Below are positions 44,413 to 53,790 of a DNA stretch of 64,000 nucleotides, in pieces. Below the pieces are notes generated by a model. That model was not told where the DNA came from and made no database searches. It worked only from the letters and a program-made list of their open reading frames with translations. Positions within the stretch are counted from its first letter, which is position 1; each line of letters starts with the position of its first letter. This DNA comes from Dyella psychrodurans (GTDB lineage Bacteria > Pseudomonadota > Gammaproteobacteria > Xanthomonadales > Rhodanobacteraceae). The stretch covers positions 346,858-410,857 of the forward strand of contig NZ_QRBF01000003.1 in assembly GCF_003363265.1 (NCBI RefSeq). Reading direction: 5' to 3'. Both the position numbers and the translations under genes were made by a program.

Positions 44413-46339
44413 ACTTCAGGCGCGGCATGGCCTGACGGGGCTGTTGCAGCGCGAACTGGCGCTCAACGATACCCGTGTTCGCACGATCATCCGCATCAGC
44501 GGGTGCACGGCGTTGGTGGTTGCCATCGCGATGCTGTTTCAGATTCCGTTGCCAGCCTACATGGCATACCTCGTTTTTCTGGTCAGCCAGGAAGATGCCG
44601 CTTCCACCTTGATCACTGCCGTCGGCGGCTTTGTGGCGGCCACCCTGGCGGTCGCGGTGTCGTTGCTGCTCTACGTCTTCGATGCCTCCGAGCCTGCGCT
44701 GAGACTTCCGCTGCTGGCGATCAGCACGCTGGCCGGAACGTTTCTTGCGCGAACCAGCAAGTTGGGTCCGATTGCGTTTCTTGCCGGGTTCATTCTCGTT
44801 TTGTCGCAGACGCTGCTGGACGATGTGCCGACCACGGAGTTCGTGACCCATATGGTGTTGTGGCTGTGGGTGGTCGTTGCGGCACCGATTGGCGTGACGG
44901 TACTGGTCAACCTGCTGGCCGGCGAAAGTCCCGTGGCACTCTCGCAGAAGCACGCGTCGCAGATCATGGACAAGGTCGCCGGGTATATCGAAAACCCCTA
45001 TTCCGCCGATCCTTCGCAATTGCGCGATCAGCTGTTGTCGCTCAGCCAACTCAAGAACAAGGCATTCATGTGGGACAAGCGGCTCAAGGCCTTTGCGCAG
45101 GAAGACAATCGCCTGTTCGCGCTCATGCTGGAAGTGTTGCAGATCGCACGATGCCTCCCAGCGGGTGTTCCGCCTGCCTCAAGACGGTTCCTGGCTTCCG
45201 CGCTCCGGCAGAGTCGGCGCCTTTTTCTGCAACGTCGTGGCGTGGTTAGCGACGCGGCGACGGATGACAGTGCACCGGCTCCCCGTATCGAGGATCCGTC
45301 GCAAGCGGCTCTGCACAGCGCCGTCGATGAATTGCTTGAACAAGCATCGGGCAAGGCCCCCGCTGCCGCACCGAACACGCCCTCGTATCCCGCGCCATCG
45401 CCGGGTAAGGCGGCAGCGTCCAAGAACCGCTCGCATGCCCGCTTTGCGTTCAAGGTGATGTGCGCGGTCATGGCCTCCTATGCGACGTACACGCTGCTCG
45501 ATTGGCCCGGCACACGCACCGCGGTCACGACCTGCTTCTTCGTCTCGTTGACCACGGTGGGAGAGAGCGTCCACAAGCTGACACTGCGATTGTCCGGCGC
45601 CATCATCGGCGGCCTCATCGCGGGGCTTTGCATCGTCTTCGTTCTTCCCTCGCTCACCGATATCGGCGAGCTTTGCCTGCTTGTCGCCGTGGTGTCGGCG
45701 TTCTGCGCCTGGATTTCCACCAGCAGCGAGGCGATCGCCTACGGCGGCATGCAAATAGCGTTCGCCTTCTTCCTGGGAGTGTTGCAGGGCTACGGCCCCG
45801 CGGATGATCTCACCGTGCTGCGCGATCGCGTGGTCGGCATTTTCGTCGGCAATATCTGGATCACGATTTTCTTCACCACGCTTTGGCCGGTCAGCACGCT
45901 GGACCAGGTGCGCGACAAATGGGCCTCGGCGCTCGGACAACTGGGCGACCTGCTCGTTGCCAAGGACACGCCTTCCGCCATGTCGGCGAAGTCGGAGGTC
46001 TGCACGAAAATCTCCGAAGCCAACACGCTGAATACGCGTGCGCTATTCGAGCGGCGGCTTCTTTCGCGGGAAGGCCAGGCCGACGTTCCTGTTCTCGAAG
46101 GTCGCCACGTCGAACAGCTCGCCTCGGCCGTCCTCGTGCTGCGCCGCCTCAAGGAAGACGCCGGCTCGCCTTCTCCGGACGAGGCAGACCGGTTCGCATC
46201 GCAGCGCCTGATGGCGCTTTCAAAAGGGATACGCCCCGATGCATGGAATGAAAGTGCAAGCCAGGCGCCGGCCACACTGCTCGACCAGGCCCGGAAACGC
46301 CTCAACGAGGAGATCGATCATGCATCGCGCGCGATCTGA
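44396..46339 (+). CDS. mdtO: FUSC-family inner-membrane efflux protein, MdtO-like
   Basis: 647 residues with two blocks of hydrophobic helices (about 30-180 and 350-500) split by a cytoplasmic helical region, as in FUSC and PET family proteins. SHARFAFKVMCAVMASYATY and TRTAVTTCFFVSLTTVGESV mark the second half. It overlaps the adaptor by 17 bp and the outer-membrane gene by 20 bp, showing tight coupling. E. coli MdtO takes part in resistance to acriflavine, puromycin and some sulfonamides. Confidence 0.9.
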   Translation: MHAPIELQARHGLTGLLQRELALNDTRVRTIIRISGCTALVVAIAMLFQIPLPAYMAYLVFLVSQEDAASTLITAVGGFVAATLAVAVSLLLYVFDASEPALRLPLLAISTLAGTFLARTSKLGPIAFLAGFILVLSQTLLDDVPTTEFVTHMVLWLWVVVAAPIGVTVLVNLLAGESPVALSQKHASQIMDKVAGYIENPYSADPSQLRDQLLSLSQLKNKAFMWDKRLKAFAQEDNRLFALMLEVLQIARCLPAGVPPASRRFLASALRQSRRLFLQRRGVVSDAATDDSAPAPRIEDPSQAALHSAVDELLEQASGKAPAAAPNTPSYPAPSPGKAAASKNRSHARFAFKVMCAVMASYATYTLLDWPGTRTAVTTCFFVSLTTVGESVHKLTLRLSGAIIGGLIAGLCIVFVLPSLTDIGELCLLVAVVSAFCAWISTSSEAIAYGGMQIAFAFFLGVLQGYGPADDLTVLRDRVVGIFVGNIWITIFFTTLWPVSTLDQVRDKWASALGQLGDLLVAKDTPSAMSAKSEVCTKISEANTLNTRALFERRLLSREGQADVPVLEGRHVEQLASAVLVLRRLKEDAGSPSPDEADRFASQRLMALSKGIRPDAWNESASQAPATLLDQARKRLNEEIDHASRAI

Positions 46340-47750
46340 ATCGCCTCGGGCTGCCGGCTTTCCGCTCGTGCTCGCGATGGCATTGCTTGCACATGGCGGC
46401 GTGGCGAGTGCGCAATCGGCTTCGTGGGCCAACACGCCGTCCAACGATCGCATCGTCGCCAAAAGCAATGACGCGCCGGTGATCGAGGATCGCGTATACG
46501 CGCTGCCGGAACTCCTGACGATCGCGCTGGACATCGATCCCAAGACGCGGGAAGTCGAACAGGAAGTCGTGCAAGCCGATCTGGCCGTCAAACTTGCCAA
46601 GACCCAGTACTCCCCGCAACTCGATCTCACCGCACTGGGCGGTGTTCAGCGCACGCCGCTGGCGATTCCCACCAATGTCTCGCCCAAAGGCTATTTTGTT
46701 TCGTCCACCCAGGAAATTTTTCCAACGCTGCAATTGAAATGGCTGCTGTTCGACTTCGGCCGCCGCAAGGGACAGGTCGAGGAGGCCCGGCACAATGCTT
46801 CCGCGGCCCAGTCGGGTTTGCTTGGCGCACAGGAAAAGCTCGTGTTCGACGTGTCGGAAGCCTATTTCGAAGCGACTTCCGCGCAGGGACAGGTACGCGC
46901 CGCCGAAAAAGCGTTGAAGGCAGCCAAGCTGACCGAAGAAGCCGTCGCCGACCAGAAGAAACACGGGCGCGCTACCGTGGTGGAACTTGCCGAAGCGCAG
47001 CGCGGGACGGCGGCGATGCAACTGGCACTGACCAAGGCCAACGGCACCGCGGATACCGCCTTCGCGTCGCTGATCGCCACGATAGGATTGCCGCCTGAAA
47101 CGCATTTTCAGATCGCGCCTTCCGCCGATACATCGGCTACGGAAACCGTCGCACCGCTACGGGAATTGATCGACGAAGCGCTGCAATCCCGCCCGGACGT
47201 GGTGGCGGCGATGGACAAGGTGGCGGCATCCGACGCCAAGATCGACACGGCGCGCGCGGCTTACCGCCCGACGGTCAGCCTTTCGGCGCAAGTGCTGCAG
47301 AACATCGGCAGGATCAGCAACGACGGCGGTCCCTATTCCTCCATCGATCGCACCGGCAATGCGCTGTTCGTGTCGTTCGATTGGCCGCTGTTCGACGGCG
47401 GCGCGCGCGCCACCAACGTGTCGCTGGCCGTCTCCGAAAAGACAGCCGCCGAAGATGCATTGGCCGAGGCAAAGGATACGGCGGCCAAGCAGGTGGTACA
47501 GGCGTACAGCAATTTGAAGACGAGCCTGGACAATCGCAACCAGGCGCTTGCCTACACGCATGCTTCCGAACTTGCCTATCAAGCCGCGCTCGATTCGTAT
47601 CGGCGCGGACTCACCAGCATCACGGATCTGACGAACGACGAAGCCACGCTCGCCCAGGCGGAGGCCGGCCAGGAAGATGCCGACGCGAGCGTGGGCATTG
47701 CGCGTGCAGCCTTGGACCTGGCCATCGGCCACCAGCCGTCCGTCCACTAG
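46320..47750 (+). CDS. mdtP: Outer-membrane efflux channel (TolC type), MdtP-like
   Basis: 476 residues from ATG 46320, with GAGGAG about 8 nt upstream. A signal peptide (FPLVLAMALLAHGGVASAQ) is followed by two OEP repeats; LDLTALGGVQ, FDFGRRKGQVEEARHNASA and FDWPLFDGGARATNV mark the strands and coils. It forms the exit duct for the MdtN-MdtO pump. It is not an obvious lipoprotein, unlike many MdtP relatives. Confidence 0.9.
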   Translation: MHRARSESPRAAGFPLVLAMALLAHGGVASAQSASWANTPSNDRIVAKSNDAPVIEDRVYALPELLTIALDIDPKTREVEQEVVQADLAVKLAKTQYSPQLDLTALGGVQRTPLAIPTNVSPKGYFVSSTQEIFPTLQLKWLLFDFGRRKGQVEEARHNASAAQSGLLGAQEKLVFDVSEAYFEATSAQGQVRAAEKALKAAKLTEEAVADQKKHGRATVVELAEAQRGTAAMQLALTKANGTADTAFASLIATIGLPPETHFQIAPSADTSATETVAPLRELIDEALQSRPDVVAAMDKVAASDAKIDTARAAYRPTVSLSAQVLQNIGRISNDGGPYSSIDRTGNALFVSFDWPLFDGGARATNVSLAVSEKTAAEDALAEAKDTAAKQVVQAYSNLKTSLDNRNQALAYTHASELAYQAALDSYRRGLTSITDLTNDEATLAQAEAGQEDADASVGIARAALDLAIGHQPSVH

Positions 47751-47757
47751 CCCTGCC

Positions 47758-47772
47758 GGCCGTTCAACGGCC
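47758..47772 (+). terminator. Short hairpin between mdtP and poxB2
   Basis: GGCCG, TTCAA, CGGCC, with no T-tract after it. It begins 8 bp past the mdtP stop and could attenuate read-through into the next gene. Confidence 0.4.
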
Positions 47773-47803
47773 TCCCCCATCCCTTCATCATGCGGAGCAA
47801 GTC

Positions 47804-49513
47804 ATGAGCAAGAAAGTTGCCGAAATCCTCGTTGAAGTTCTCGAACAGGCGGGCGTGAAGCGCTGCTACGGCATCGTGGGCGATACGCTCAATCTGTTCG
47901 CGGAACATCTGGAGCGCAGCTCCATCGACTGGGTGCATATGCGGCACGAGGAAGCCGGTGCTTTCGCCGCCGGTGCCGAGGCGCTGCTCACCAGCAACCT
48001 GACGGCCTGTGCCGGCAGCTGCGGACCGGGCAGCCTGCACTTCATCAACGGGTTGTACGAGGCCAATCGCAACCGCGCACCCATCGTGCTCATCGCCAGC
48101 CAGGTGATGATGAACGATTTGGGATTCGAGGCTATCCAGGAGGTCGATTTCAAAACCGTCTTCAAGGAATGCTCCGTGTTTTGCGACATGATCCTCACGC
48201 CCGATCAGGCGCGGAAGAAGGCCGTGATGGCCTGCCAGGCCGCTTTGGCGAAACAGGGCGTTGCGGTGCTGATCGTGCCCGTGGACATCTCTCATGGCGA
48301 AGTGCACGAGGACTTCCCCTATCGGGTTCACGTCAGCAAACCCGTGATCGTTCCGAACGAGGAGGAGATCGGCGAAATCGCCAAGATCCTCAACGCTGGC
48401 AAGAACATCACCATCTATGCAGGCTCCGGCTGCGAACACGCCCTGGAGGAAATCAAGGCCGTGGCCGAGTTGTTGAAGGCGCCTGTCGCGCACACTTCCC
48501 GCGCCAAGAGCTTTCTGGAGCACGACAATCCCTACAACATCGGCATGACCGGTTTTCTGGGTACCGAGGCCGGCTACAAAGCCGTGCTCAACTGCGACAC
48601 GCTGCTGTTGTTGGGTGCGGATTTCGCGTGGCGCCAGTTCTACCCCGACGACGCGAACATCGTTCAGATCGACATCAATCCTACCCACCTCGGCCGACGT
48701 CATCACATCGCCTTCGGCGCAGTGGGCGATATCAAGCCCACCTTGCGCGCACTGATGCCGCATCTGAAGCAGAACGACGATGCGTCGTTCCAGCAGGAAT
48801 ACGTCGAACGCTACGCCAAGGCCATTTCAACGTGGAAGAGCCACCTGGTTCCCGGGCACGACGACACCATTCCGGGTTCCTACCTCACCTCCGTCATCGA
48901 CAAGTACGCCGACGAGGATGCGCTGGTCTGCGGCGACGACGGCACGCCCATCGTATGGGCGATCCGCCACATCACCGCAAACGGCAAGCGCCAGATCTTC
49001 GGGAGCCTTCTGCATGGCACCATGGCAACCGCACTATCCAGCGCCTTGGGTTTGAAGAAGGCAGCGCCTCATCGCCAGGTGATCGCCATGTGCGGCGACG
49101 GCGGCATCGCCATGCTGCTTGGCGAACTGCTCACCGTCATCCAGGAAGATCTGCCGATCAAGATCGTCGTGTTCGATAACAGCAAACTCGGCTTTGTGGA
49201 ACTCGAGCAAAAATCGGAAGGCATGCTCGACACCTTCACGCGCCTGAAGAATCCGGACTTCGGCAAGGTGGCCGAGGCCATCGGCCTATGGGGCAAGTCG
49301 GTTTGCTACGCATCGGAGATCGAGGAAGCCGTGCAGGAATGGCTGTCTCAGCCGGGTCCCGCACTTCTCAACGTCACGGTGAACCCGCTGGAATTGGTCA
49401 AGCCGCCTTTCGTCGAGCTCAAACCCGTGGTCGGCATGGCACTCTATTCGGCTCGCGCGATCTTGCAGGGACGCGGTGCGGATGTGCTGGAGCTGGTGCG
49501 CGAGAACTTCTGA
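47804..49513 (+). CDS. poxB: Pyruvate:quinone oxidoreductase-like ThDP enzyme, copy 2
   Basis: 569 residues from ATG 47804, with GGAG 7 nt upstream. It has the same layout as the gene at 32459: E50 in RHEEAGAFAAG, ThDP motif GDGGIAMLLGEL with a following FDNSKLGFVE, and the C-terminal ALYSARAILQGRGADVLELV tail close to E. coli PoxB. It follows the efflux operon by 53 bp and may share its transcript. A strong terminator lies right after it. Copy 2 is nearer to E. coli PoxB at its C-terminal tail than copy 1. Confidence 0.9.
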   Translation: MSKKVAEILVEVLEQAGVKRCYGIVGDTLNLFAEHLERSSIDWVHMRHEEAGAFAAGAEALLTSNLTACAGSCGPGSLHFINGLYEANRNRAPIVLIASQVMMNDLGFEAIQEVDFKTVFKECSVFCDMILTPDQARKKAVMACQAALAKQGVAVLIVPVDISHGEVHEDFPYRVHVSKPVIVPNEEEIGEIAKILNAGKNITIYAGSGCEHALEEIKAVAELLKAPVAHTSRAKSFLEHDNPYNIGMTGFLGTEAGYKAVLNCDTLLLLGADFAWRQFYPDDANIVQIDINPTHLGRRHHIAFGAVGDIKPTLRALMPHLKQNDDASFQQEYVERYAKAISTWKSHLVPGHDDTIPGSYLTSVIDKYADEDALVCGDDGTPIVWAIRHITANGKRQIFGSLLHGTMATALSSALGLKKAAPHRQVIAMCGDGGIAMLLGELLTVIQEDLPIKIVVFDNSKLGFVELEQKSEGMLDTFTRLKNPDFGKVAEAIGLWGKSVCYASEIEEAVQEWLSQPGPALLNVTVNPLELVKPPFVELKPVVGMALYSARAILQGRGADVLELVRENF

Positions 49514-49526
49514 AGCGTCGGCAAGC

Positions 49527-49560
49527 AGACGGAGGGCCACGCGGTGCCCTCCGTCTTTTA
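49527..49560 (+). terminator. Rho-independent terminator after poxB2
   Basis: AGACGGAGGGC (49527-49537) pairs with GCCCTCCGTCT (49546-49556), followed by TTTAATTTT. A near-perfect intrinsic terminator for the rightward efflux/poxB transcript. It also lies 3' of the leftward response-regulator gene. Confidence 0.9.
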
Positions 49561-49586
49561 ATTTTGCAATGCCTCTTTGACTCTCG

Positions 49587-50213
49587 TCATGGAGCGCCAT
49601 TCAAGATATCGATGATGCCGCGACGAGCCGCGATGACGACGGCCTGCGTGCGATCGCGCGCGCCCAACTTCGACAGAATGCTGCTTACGTGCGACTTGGC
49701 CGTCTCTTCGCTGATGTGCATGCGATTGCCGACTTCCTTGTTCGAGCATCCCTGCGCCACGAGTCTCAGCACGTCCATCTCCCTGCCGCTCAGTGCATCG
49801 TCCATCATGTGCGCCGCGATAATTCCGGCAACTTCGCTGGGCAGGTAATGCTTGCCCTCGTGGACTTTGCGTATGGTGTCCAGCAGGTCGGCTCGCAGCA
49901 TGTTCTTCAGAAGGTAGGCCGACGCACCCATTTTCATCGCCCTGATGACCTGCGCGTCGCCGCTGTAGTTGGTCAGGACGATGATGCGGGCCTTGGGAAA
50001 CTCGCTCACGATGTTTCGTATGGCTTCCTCGCCGTTCATGCCCGGCATCTGAAGATCCATCAACGTGATGTCGGGGCGGCACTTGCGGAACATGTCGATG
50101 GCTTCGGGCCCGCTGGACGCTTCCGCCACGATGGACATGTCGTCCTGCGCCGCGATAACGGCTGCGATGCCTTCACGCAGCAGAGGATGATCGTCGACCA
50201 TCAAGATGCGCAT
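49587..50213 (-). CDS. NarL/FixJ-family response regulator (partner of 50219 kinase)
   Basis: 208 residues from ATG 50213, with GAGGAG 9 nt upstream. The receiver has DDHP, phospho-acceptor D53 in TLMDLQMPGM and K103; the LuxR helix-turn-helix lies near 140-200 (LSGREMDVLRLVAQGCSNKE). It starts 5 bp after the sensor kinase stop, so the two form a cognate pair. It is a paralogue of the orphan at 36119, with near-identical phosphorylation-site context. Confidence 0.93.
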   Translation of the reverse strand: MRILMVDDHPLLREGIAAVIAAQDDMSIVAEASSGPEAIDMFRKCRPDITLMDLQMPGMNGEEAIRNIVSEFPKARIIVLTNYSGDAQVIRAMKMGASAYLLKNMLRADLLDTIRKVHEGKHYLPSEVAGIIAAHMMDDALSGREMDVLRLVAQGCSNKEVGNRMHISEETAKSHVSSILSKLGARDRTQAVVIAARRGIIDILNGAP

Positions 50214-50218
50214 GCCAG

Positions 50219-53215
50219 TCAACTCCTCGCCCATTGAAGCATGCGACCCAGCATTCGCTGAAAGCCGCCCACCTGGGCCACGTAAGCGATGCCCGCCGGC
50301 ACCAGGATCTCGATTTCGCATCCCTCGCCTTCCCGCGACCAGATGCGAAACTTCGCGGAGACCTTGCCGGCCCGCTCGCGCATGCCGCTGATGCCCCAAT
50401 GATTGGGGCGCCCTTCTTGGAGCATCGTTTCCGAAAGGCCCACGCCATCGTCGCGCAATCGTACGCGAAGTGCGCTGCTCAAATAAGCGATCTCTGCCTC
50501 AAGCAGCGTTCCATTGGAATGCTGGAAAGCGTTGAACATGGCCTCCTTGGCGATCGCCAACACTTCCCAGTACACCTGCGTCACCAACTCTCGCGGCCTG
50601 CCTTCAATCAACATCTTGAAACGCATGGATTGACCGGAAGTAAGTTCCCTGCCGGTCTGCTCAAGCGCTTCGCGAAGGTCTCCCAGCGCCTTGGATCGCA
50701 GATCGAGAACGCGCCCCCGGGCTTCCGCAACCACCTTGTCCGCACGATCAAGCGCACCTTCCAGGGCGATACGGACATGCTGATCCTCGGGTATTCGATC
50801 GGCTACGGATTGGAAGCGCATCACCAGGCCCTGCACGCTTTGCAGCACCGTGTCGTGCAAATCACGCGCGATACGATCGCGCTCATCGTTGCGCGCTTGC
50901 ATGCTCATGCGAATCCGGGCTCGTTCCTGCCGCATGCGCAGCCCATGCAGGGCTGCCAGCAGCGCCAGGATCGACACGGCGCACAATAGCTTGAAGACCT
51001 TGGTTTGATACCAGGCGGCGCCGATAGCGAACGCGAAGCTGCCGTCGCCGTCGCTGGGGACACCATCCTCGTTGATCGCCTCAACATGAAATCGGTAATG
51101 GCCCGGACCTAGATTCGTGTAATAGGCGCTGCGGCGATCGCCGGCGTCCTGCCATTCGTTGTCGACACCGTCGAGTCGATATCGAAAGTGAATACGCTTT
51201 GGATTCGCCAACGACGGCGCCGTGTATTCGATTTCCACGCGCCGGGTGAGCGGTCGCAGCCGGATGTCGCCGGAAGCCGAGTAACGAGCCTCACCGTCTG
51301 AAATCGCATCGATCACGACGGTCGGCGCCATCGCGGCGCGAAGGATCTTTCCGGGAGATAGCCACGAAGCCGCGGTTGAAGTGCTGAACCACAGCCTGCC
51401 ATCGTCACCCTTCGCGAGGGTCGGCAGCGGCCGGATGCGATCGGCCATGCCGATACGACCGTCGTCCTGGCCGAAGAACCGGAAATGCACTTCGTAAGAT
51501 GGATCGGCCTGCGCGCGAGCCAGCTCTTTCGCCTCGATGCGGTAGGCGCCGTCCAGACCATTGAGCCAAAGGTCGCCGTTGCTCCCTTCGGCGATGCCGG
51601 TTATCACGCGGAAGATTTCGCCATTTTTTCCTTTTATTTGAACAAAGCGATCTCCCTGCTGAAGGAACAGACCGCGTTCGCCTCCCACCCATACATGCGA
51701 TGGGGTGACCTCGATGGCCAGCAGCTCGTCCGTCTTTAGGCCGTCGCTGGCGCCGTAGTGTCTGGTCTTGCCTTGATCCATGACGAACAACGAATCGTCC
51801 GGATAGACCAGCCACAAACGATCAAGGACATCGCTAAGCAAACGAATGGGGCTGCCTTTCCCGTAAGCGGCGGTGTCGACCTTGCTCCAGGAACCGTCGA
51901 CGAATCGATATAGCCCATGCACGGTTACGCTGACCCAAAGCACTCCCTGCTTATCCACGGCGATGGCCTGGATATATGCGCCCGCATGCTGCAACTCCGG
52001 CGGCCATTCGATCTTGCTCACGTCGCCGTTTTCATACTTGAACACGCCGTATTGCCCGGCCATCCATACCGCGCCCCGCTTATCGCGCGCGGCGACCGTG
52101 ATGCCGCTGGGAATTTCCGGATAGAGGCTCGCGGTGGTTCCCGTCACCCGAAACGGGGATTGCCAGATATTGGGAATCCACACCTGCTCGCCACGATCGG
52201 GAACGACGAACGGAATTTGCACGTTCCCGGGCAACGACATGGGCCTCAGGTTCGTGGCGCGAAACTGATCCAATCCGTGCCGGGTAATGACCCAGACGCT
52301 TTCCTCGCGATCCTCGAAGATATCCTCGACGCTATTGCTCGATAACCCATCGACGCTGGAAAAGGTCTCCACGATACGCTGCGGATGCCCATCTCCATCC
52401 GTTATCCAACGATCTCGTTCAACGCCCGTCGGCTCACTGATCCATAGTGCGCCTGAGGAATCGACGAGCGCGGCACCATCGTGCTCCTGGTTGTAGAGCC
52501 TTGCAGGCGTTCCTGTTCTGCGCCATTCCGCATCGATGTGCTCGCCGGCATCCATCACACCGAATTTGGTCGCACCCGGCTTGAGGTACCAGGCACCCCT
52601 ATTGCCGACAATCCACAATTCGCCGTCGATCATCTGCATCGATTGGGGATGATCCTCATCGAAGCCGAGGTCTTCGCCGACTTTCGTCCATCGGTCATCG
52701 ACCAAACGCGCAACGCCCGTCGTACTGGCGGCCCATAGATGCGCATCCGGGCCTCGAAGAACGGTGTAGAGCGTCCCTTGGGGCACATCTGCACCGCCCT
52801 GATAGTTGACGATGTCGTTGCCGCGGATCCGGCTCAGGCCACCCGTGGTGTATCCAACCCAGACATCGCCATTCACGTCGGCGTAGAGAGAGTTGATGCT
52901 CAGATGGGGAAGGCGGTTGGCGTATGTATCGTCGAAGCGAACACCGTCGAAGCGCAGCAAGCCCGTCGAACTTCCCAACCACAGAAAGCCATCGGGAGAC
53001 TGGGCGATGGCTGTGAAGCTGCCATGTGTCGTATCGTTTTGAGCGATGTTGATGTGACGCAACTCGGCCAGCGGGCGATCGAGCGGGCTATCCGCGCTAC
53101 GGAGCGCACGGTCGATTTCCTGCGCATGCAACGCCATGGCGCACAAAAATGCGAGGGCCCCGACTGCGAGGCGCTTCCAGACAGATCGACATAGAGGTTT
53201 TCCCGAGCGCACCAT
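50219..53215 (-). CDS. Sensor histidine kinase, propeller/Y_Y_Y type
   Basis: 998 residues. A clear signal peptide (LAVGALAFLCAMALHAQ) is followed by propeller blades (SPDGFLWLGSSTGLLRFDG), a Y_Y_Y domain (about 640-725), a membrane helix (735-755), HisKA_3 with H787 in ARDLHDTVLQ, and HATPase_c with KEAMFNAFQHSNG. It is co-transcribed with the NarL-type regulator that follows. Motif D with a -10-like GATAAG lies upstream. Of the three propeller kinases in the window, it alone has an adjacent partner. Confidence 0.93.
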   Translation of the reverse strand: MVRSGKPLCRSVWKRLAVGALAFLCAMALHAQEIDRALRSADSPLDRPLAELRHINIAQNDTTHGSFTAIAQSPDGFLWLGSSTGLLRFDGVRFDDTYANRLPHLSINSLYADVNGDVWVGYTTGGLSRIRGNDIVNYQGGADVPQGTLYTVLRGPDAHLWAASTTGVARLVDDRWTKVGEDLGFDEDHPQSMQMIDGELWIVGNRGAWYLKPGATKFGVMDAGEHIDAEWRRTGTPARLYNQEHDGAALVDSSGALWISEPTGVERDRWITDGDGHPQRIVETFSSVDGLSSNSVEDIFEDREESVWVITRHGLDQFRATNLRPMSLPGNVQIPFVVPDRGEQVWIPNIWQSPFRVTGTTASLYPEIPSGITVAARDKRGAVWMAGQYGVFKYENGDVSKIEWPPELQHAGAYIQAIAVDKQGVLWVSVTVHGLYRFVDGSWSKVDTAAYGKGSPIRLLSDVLDRLWLVYPDDSLFVMDQGKTRHYGASDGLKTDELLAIEVTPSHVWVGGERGLFLQQGDRFVQIKGKNGEIFRVITGIAEGSNGDLWLNGLDGAYRIEAKELARAQADPSYEVHFRFFGQDDGRIGMADRIRPLPTLAKGDDGRLWFSTSTAASWLSPGKILRAAMAPTVVIDAISDGEARYSASGDIRLRPLTRRVEIEYTAPSLANPKRIHFRYRLDGVDNEWQDAGDRRSAYYTNLGPGHYRFHVEAINEDGVPSDGDGSFAFAIGAAWYQTKVFKLLCAVSILALLAALHGLRMRQERARIRMSMQARNDERDRIARDLHDTVLQSVQGLVMRFQSVADRIPEDQHVRIALEGALDRADKVVAEARGRVLDLRSKALGDLREALEQTGRELTSGQSMRFKMLIEGRPRELVTQVYWEVLAIAKEAMFNAFQHSNGTLLEAEIAYLSSALRVRLRDDGVGLSETMLQEGRPNHWGISGMRERAGKVSAKFRIWSREGEGCEIEILVPAGIAYVAQVGGFQRMLGRMLQWARS

Positions 53216-53248
53216 CGAGTCCTTCCTCTACGGCTTGAGGAGATGCGC

Positions 53249-53296
53249 CTTATCCAGCATCTCGTTGTCATCAGCATACCCCCGATCGGGGGATAT
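53249..53296. promoter_or_regulatory. Regulon motif, site D (kinase/DoxX divergent promoter)
   Basis: CCCCCGATCGGGGG (53279-53292) is a perfect palindrome flanked by ATA on the left and ATATGG on the right. Read leftward it is CCATAT, CCCCCGATCGGGGG, TATG, followed after 24 nt by GATAAG (53249-53254). It is about 62-77 bp before the kinase start and 60 bp before the rightward DoxX-like start. Confidence 0.6.
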
Positions 53297-53352
53297 GGAG
53301 ATCCTGCTACTGCGGATCGCATCCGCGGTCCGCACCTGCATAACATCGCGAC

Positions 53353-53706
53353 ATGCAACGCCTCTATTCGATCTTTCCACAAGGCCTGCCGGGTGTTGGT
53401 CTGGTGCTTCTGCGCATGTCGATTATCCTTCGATGGTTTGCGGACCTGGGGCCTCAGCCGTCCGCATGGCAGTGGATCGCAACCGCCGTGCTCATCCCGG
53501 CCATCGCCTTGGGGCTCGTCACTTCCGCGGCGAGTCTGGCGCTGCTTGTTTCGATCGCGATTGCGGGACTCGATAGAGGCTCGACGTCGATGGCCGATGT
53601 CTGCGAAGGGCTGCAGGCCATCGCCCTGATTCTCTTGGGACCGGGCGCTTACTCGTTCGATGCCCGTCTTTTCGGTCGTCGCAGCTTTGAACTCACCAAG
53701 CGGTAA
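53353..53706 (+). CDS. DoxX-like small membrane protein
   Basis: 117 residues with three or four hydrophobic segments and a GAYSFDARLFGRR end as seen in DoxX-like proteins. No function can be assigned. It is divergent from the sensor kinase across motif D and 84 bp before the second AraC gene. Confidence 0.7.
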   Translation: MQRLYSIFPQGLPGVGLVLLRMSIILRWFADLGPQPSAWQWIATAVLIPAIALGLVTSAASLALLVSIAIAGLDRGSTSMADVCEGLQAIALILLGPGAYSFDARLFGRRSFELTKR

Positions 53707-53790
53707 CGCGAAGCCATAGCAAGCGCTGATGGTCACATGGCGCCACGCCTCTTGGTCGACGGCGCCATCCTGCAACAGGAGGCTTACATC

